Source of the DNA: Candidatus Gemmiger excrementigallinarum
GTDB taxonomy: Bacteria > Bacillota > Clostridia > Oscillospirales > Ruminococcaceae
Length of the DNA stretch: 64,000 bases
Assembly (NCBI GenBank): GCA_019116445.1
Contig: DXBP01000019.1
Coordinates: forward strand, 1 to 64,000
Direction of reading: 5' to 3'
In this document: positions 63,714 through 64,000 of the stretch, one piece after another
Layout of the letters: every line of letters begins with the position of its first letter
Numbering within the stretch: the stretch's first letter is position 1
Program-made: the position numbers and the translations under genes
Notes under the pieces: model-generated
What the model saw: only the letters and a program-made list of their open reading frames with translations
The model's database searches: none
Told to the model about the DNA's origin: nothing

Positions 63714-64000
63714 TCATTCTTCGGTATGTTCCATGCCCAGGGCAATCATGCTGCGCACGTGGTCATCGTCCAGGGAATAGTAGATGGCTTTGCCCTCCCG
63801 GCGGAACTTTACCAGTTTGCTGGATTTGAGCAGCCGCAGCTGGTGGCTCACTGCACTTTGGGAAAGCCCTACCACCTGGGCGATGTCGTTGACGCAGAGC
63901 TCGCTCTCGAACAGGGCATAGAGGATCTTGATGCGGGTGGTATCGCCAAACACCCGGAACAACTCCGCCAGGTCGTAGAGGATCTCGTCCCCGGGCAGAT
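63714..64000 (-). CDS. ArsR/SmtB-family metal-responsive repressor (5' end beyond the window)
   Basis: The gene is cut by the right edge; 95 codons are visible. The winged-helix DNA-binding core is complete: DTTRIKILYALFESELCVNDIAQVVG, SQSAVSHQLRLLKSS (recognition helix) and REGKAIYYSLDDDHV. LPGDEILYDLAELFRVFGD upstream continues the frame to the edge. The ELCVND motif has the Cys of CadC/CmtR-type sensors, and DDHVRSMIALGMEH could be an alpha-5 metal site. It probably represses the HMA and P-type ATPase genes until Zn, Cd or Pb binds. Confidence 0.92.
   Translation of the reverse strand, partial: LPGDEILYDLAELFRVFGDTTRIKILYALFESELCVNDIAQVVGLSQSAVSHQLRLLKSSKLVKFRREGKAIYYSLDDDHVRSMIALGMEHTEE

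Overview
The window is about 60% G+C, with densely packed short operons and AGGAGG-type ribosome binding sites. Recognisable Clostridia-type content includes a T-box thrS, recA-recX-rimO-pgsA, YqeG, a CD1247-like protein, two PPi-type phosphofructokinases and a PTS without attached EIIA. This fits a gut member of the Oscillospiraceae/Ruminococcaceae, plausibly near Gemmiger, Subdoligranulum or Faecalibacterium. The genus is an inference from gene content and composition. No rRNA, tRNA, CRISPR array, complete insertion sequence or prophage was found.

Layout. 1-13.7 kb (+): ZIP metal transporter, lipoprotein, two-component system, YqhQ-like protein, prmC, recA-recX, rimO, pgsA, a GT-C-like membrane protein and cysS. 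13.7-16.7 kb (+): a 981-residue protein that joins two GT-C membrane modules. 16.8-20.4 kb (-): two tandem PPi-type phosphofructokinase paralogs and a Cof-type HAD phosphatase. 20.5-24.2 kb (+): acyltransferase, rpsU, yqeG, Nfo-like TIM barrel, efp and a zinc-ribbon protein. 24.3-36.8 kb (-): a surface-polysaccharide cluster with an ABC-2 exporter (Wzm/Wzt type), glycosyltransferases, and a set that looks like synthesis of a CMP-activated sugar acid (DRE-TIM aldolase, HAD phosphatase, cytidylyltransferase, GT52-like transferase). 36.9-40.3 kb: a small membrane protein, pnuC behind a transcription attenuator, and thrS behind a T-box. 40.5-42.9 kb (+): polar amino-acid ABC importer. 43-44.4 kb: gamma-carbonic anhydrase and HAD. 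44.5-52.1 kb (+): a beta-glucoside system (LicT-type antiterminator, EIIBC, 6-phospho-beta-glucosidase, HAD), then ptsH-ptsI. 52.3-56.9 kb (-): a translationally coupled operon of a radical SAM/SPASM enzyme, a DUF2207 membrane protein with a CACACA tail, and a double-AAA+ ATPase. 57-59.5 kb (-): YitT and prfC. 59.7-61.5 kb (+): a Gfo/Idh oxidoreductase and a SpoIIQ-like M23 protein. 61.6-64 kb (-): ArsR, HMA protein and Zn/Cd P-type ATPase; the ArsR gene runs off the right edge.

The most notable points are four. (1) The radical SAM / Cys-Ala-tail / AAA+ operon looks like a peptide-modification system acting on the cytosolic tail of a membrane protein. (2) At three of the five divergent gene pairs, one palindromic TTGCAA hexamer is positioned to serve as the -35 element for both directions. 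(3) The PTS EIIBC gene carries an extra, Cys-less EIIB copy followed by a second strong internal start site. (4) The cluster for a CMP-linked sugar acid has no recognisable KdsA or NeuB, and instead has an HMGL-type aldolase fused to a Rossmann-like domain.
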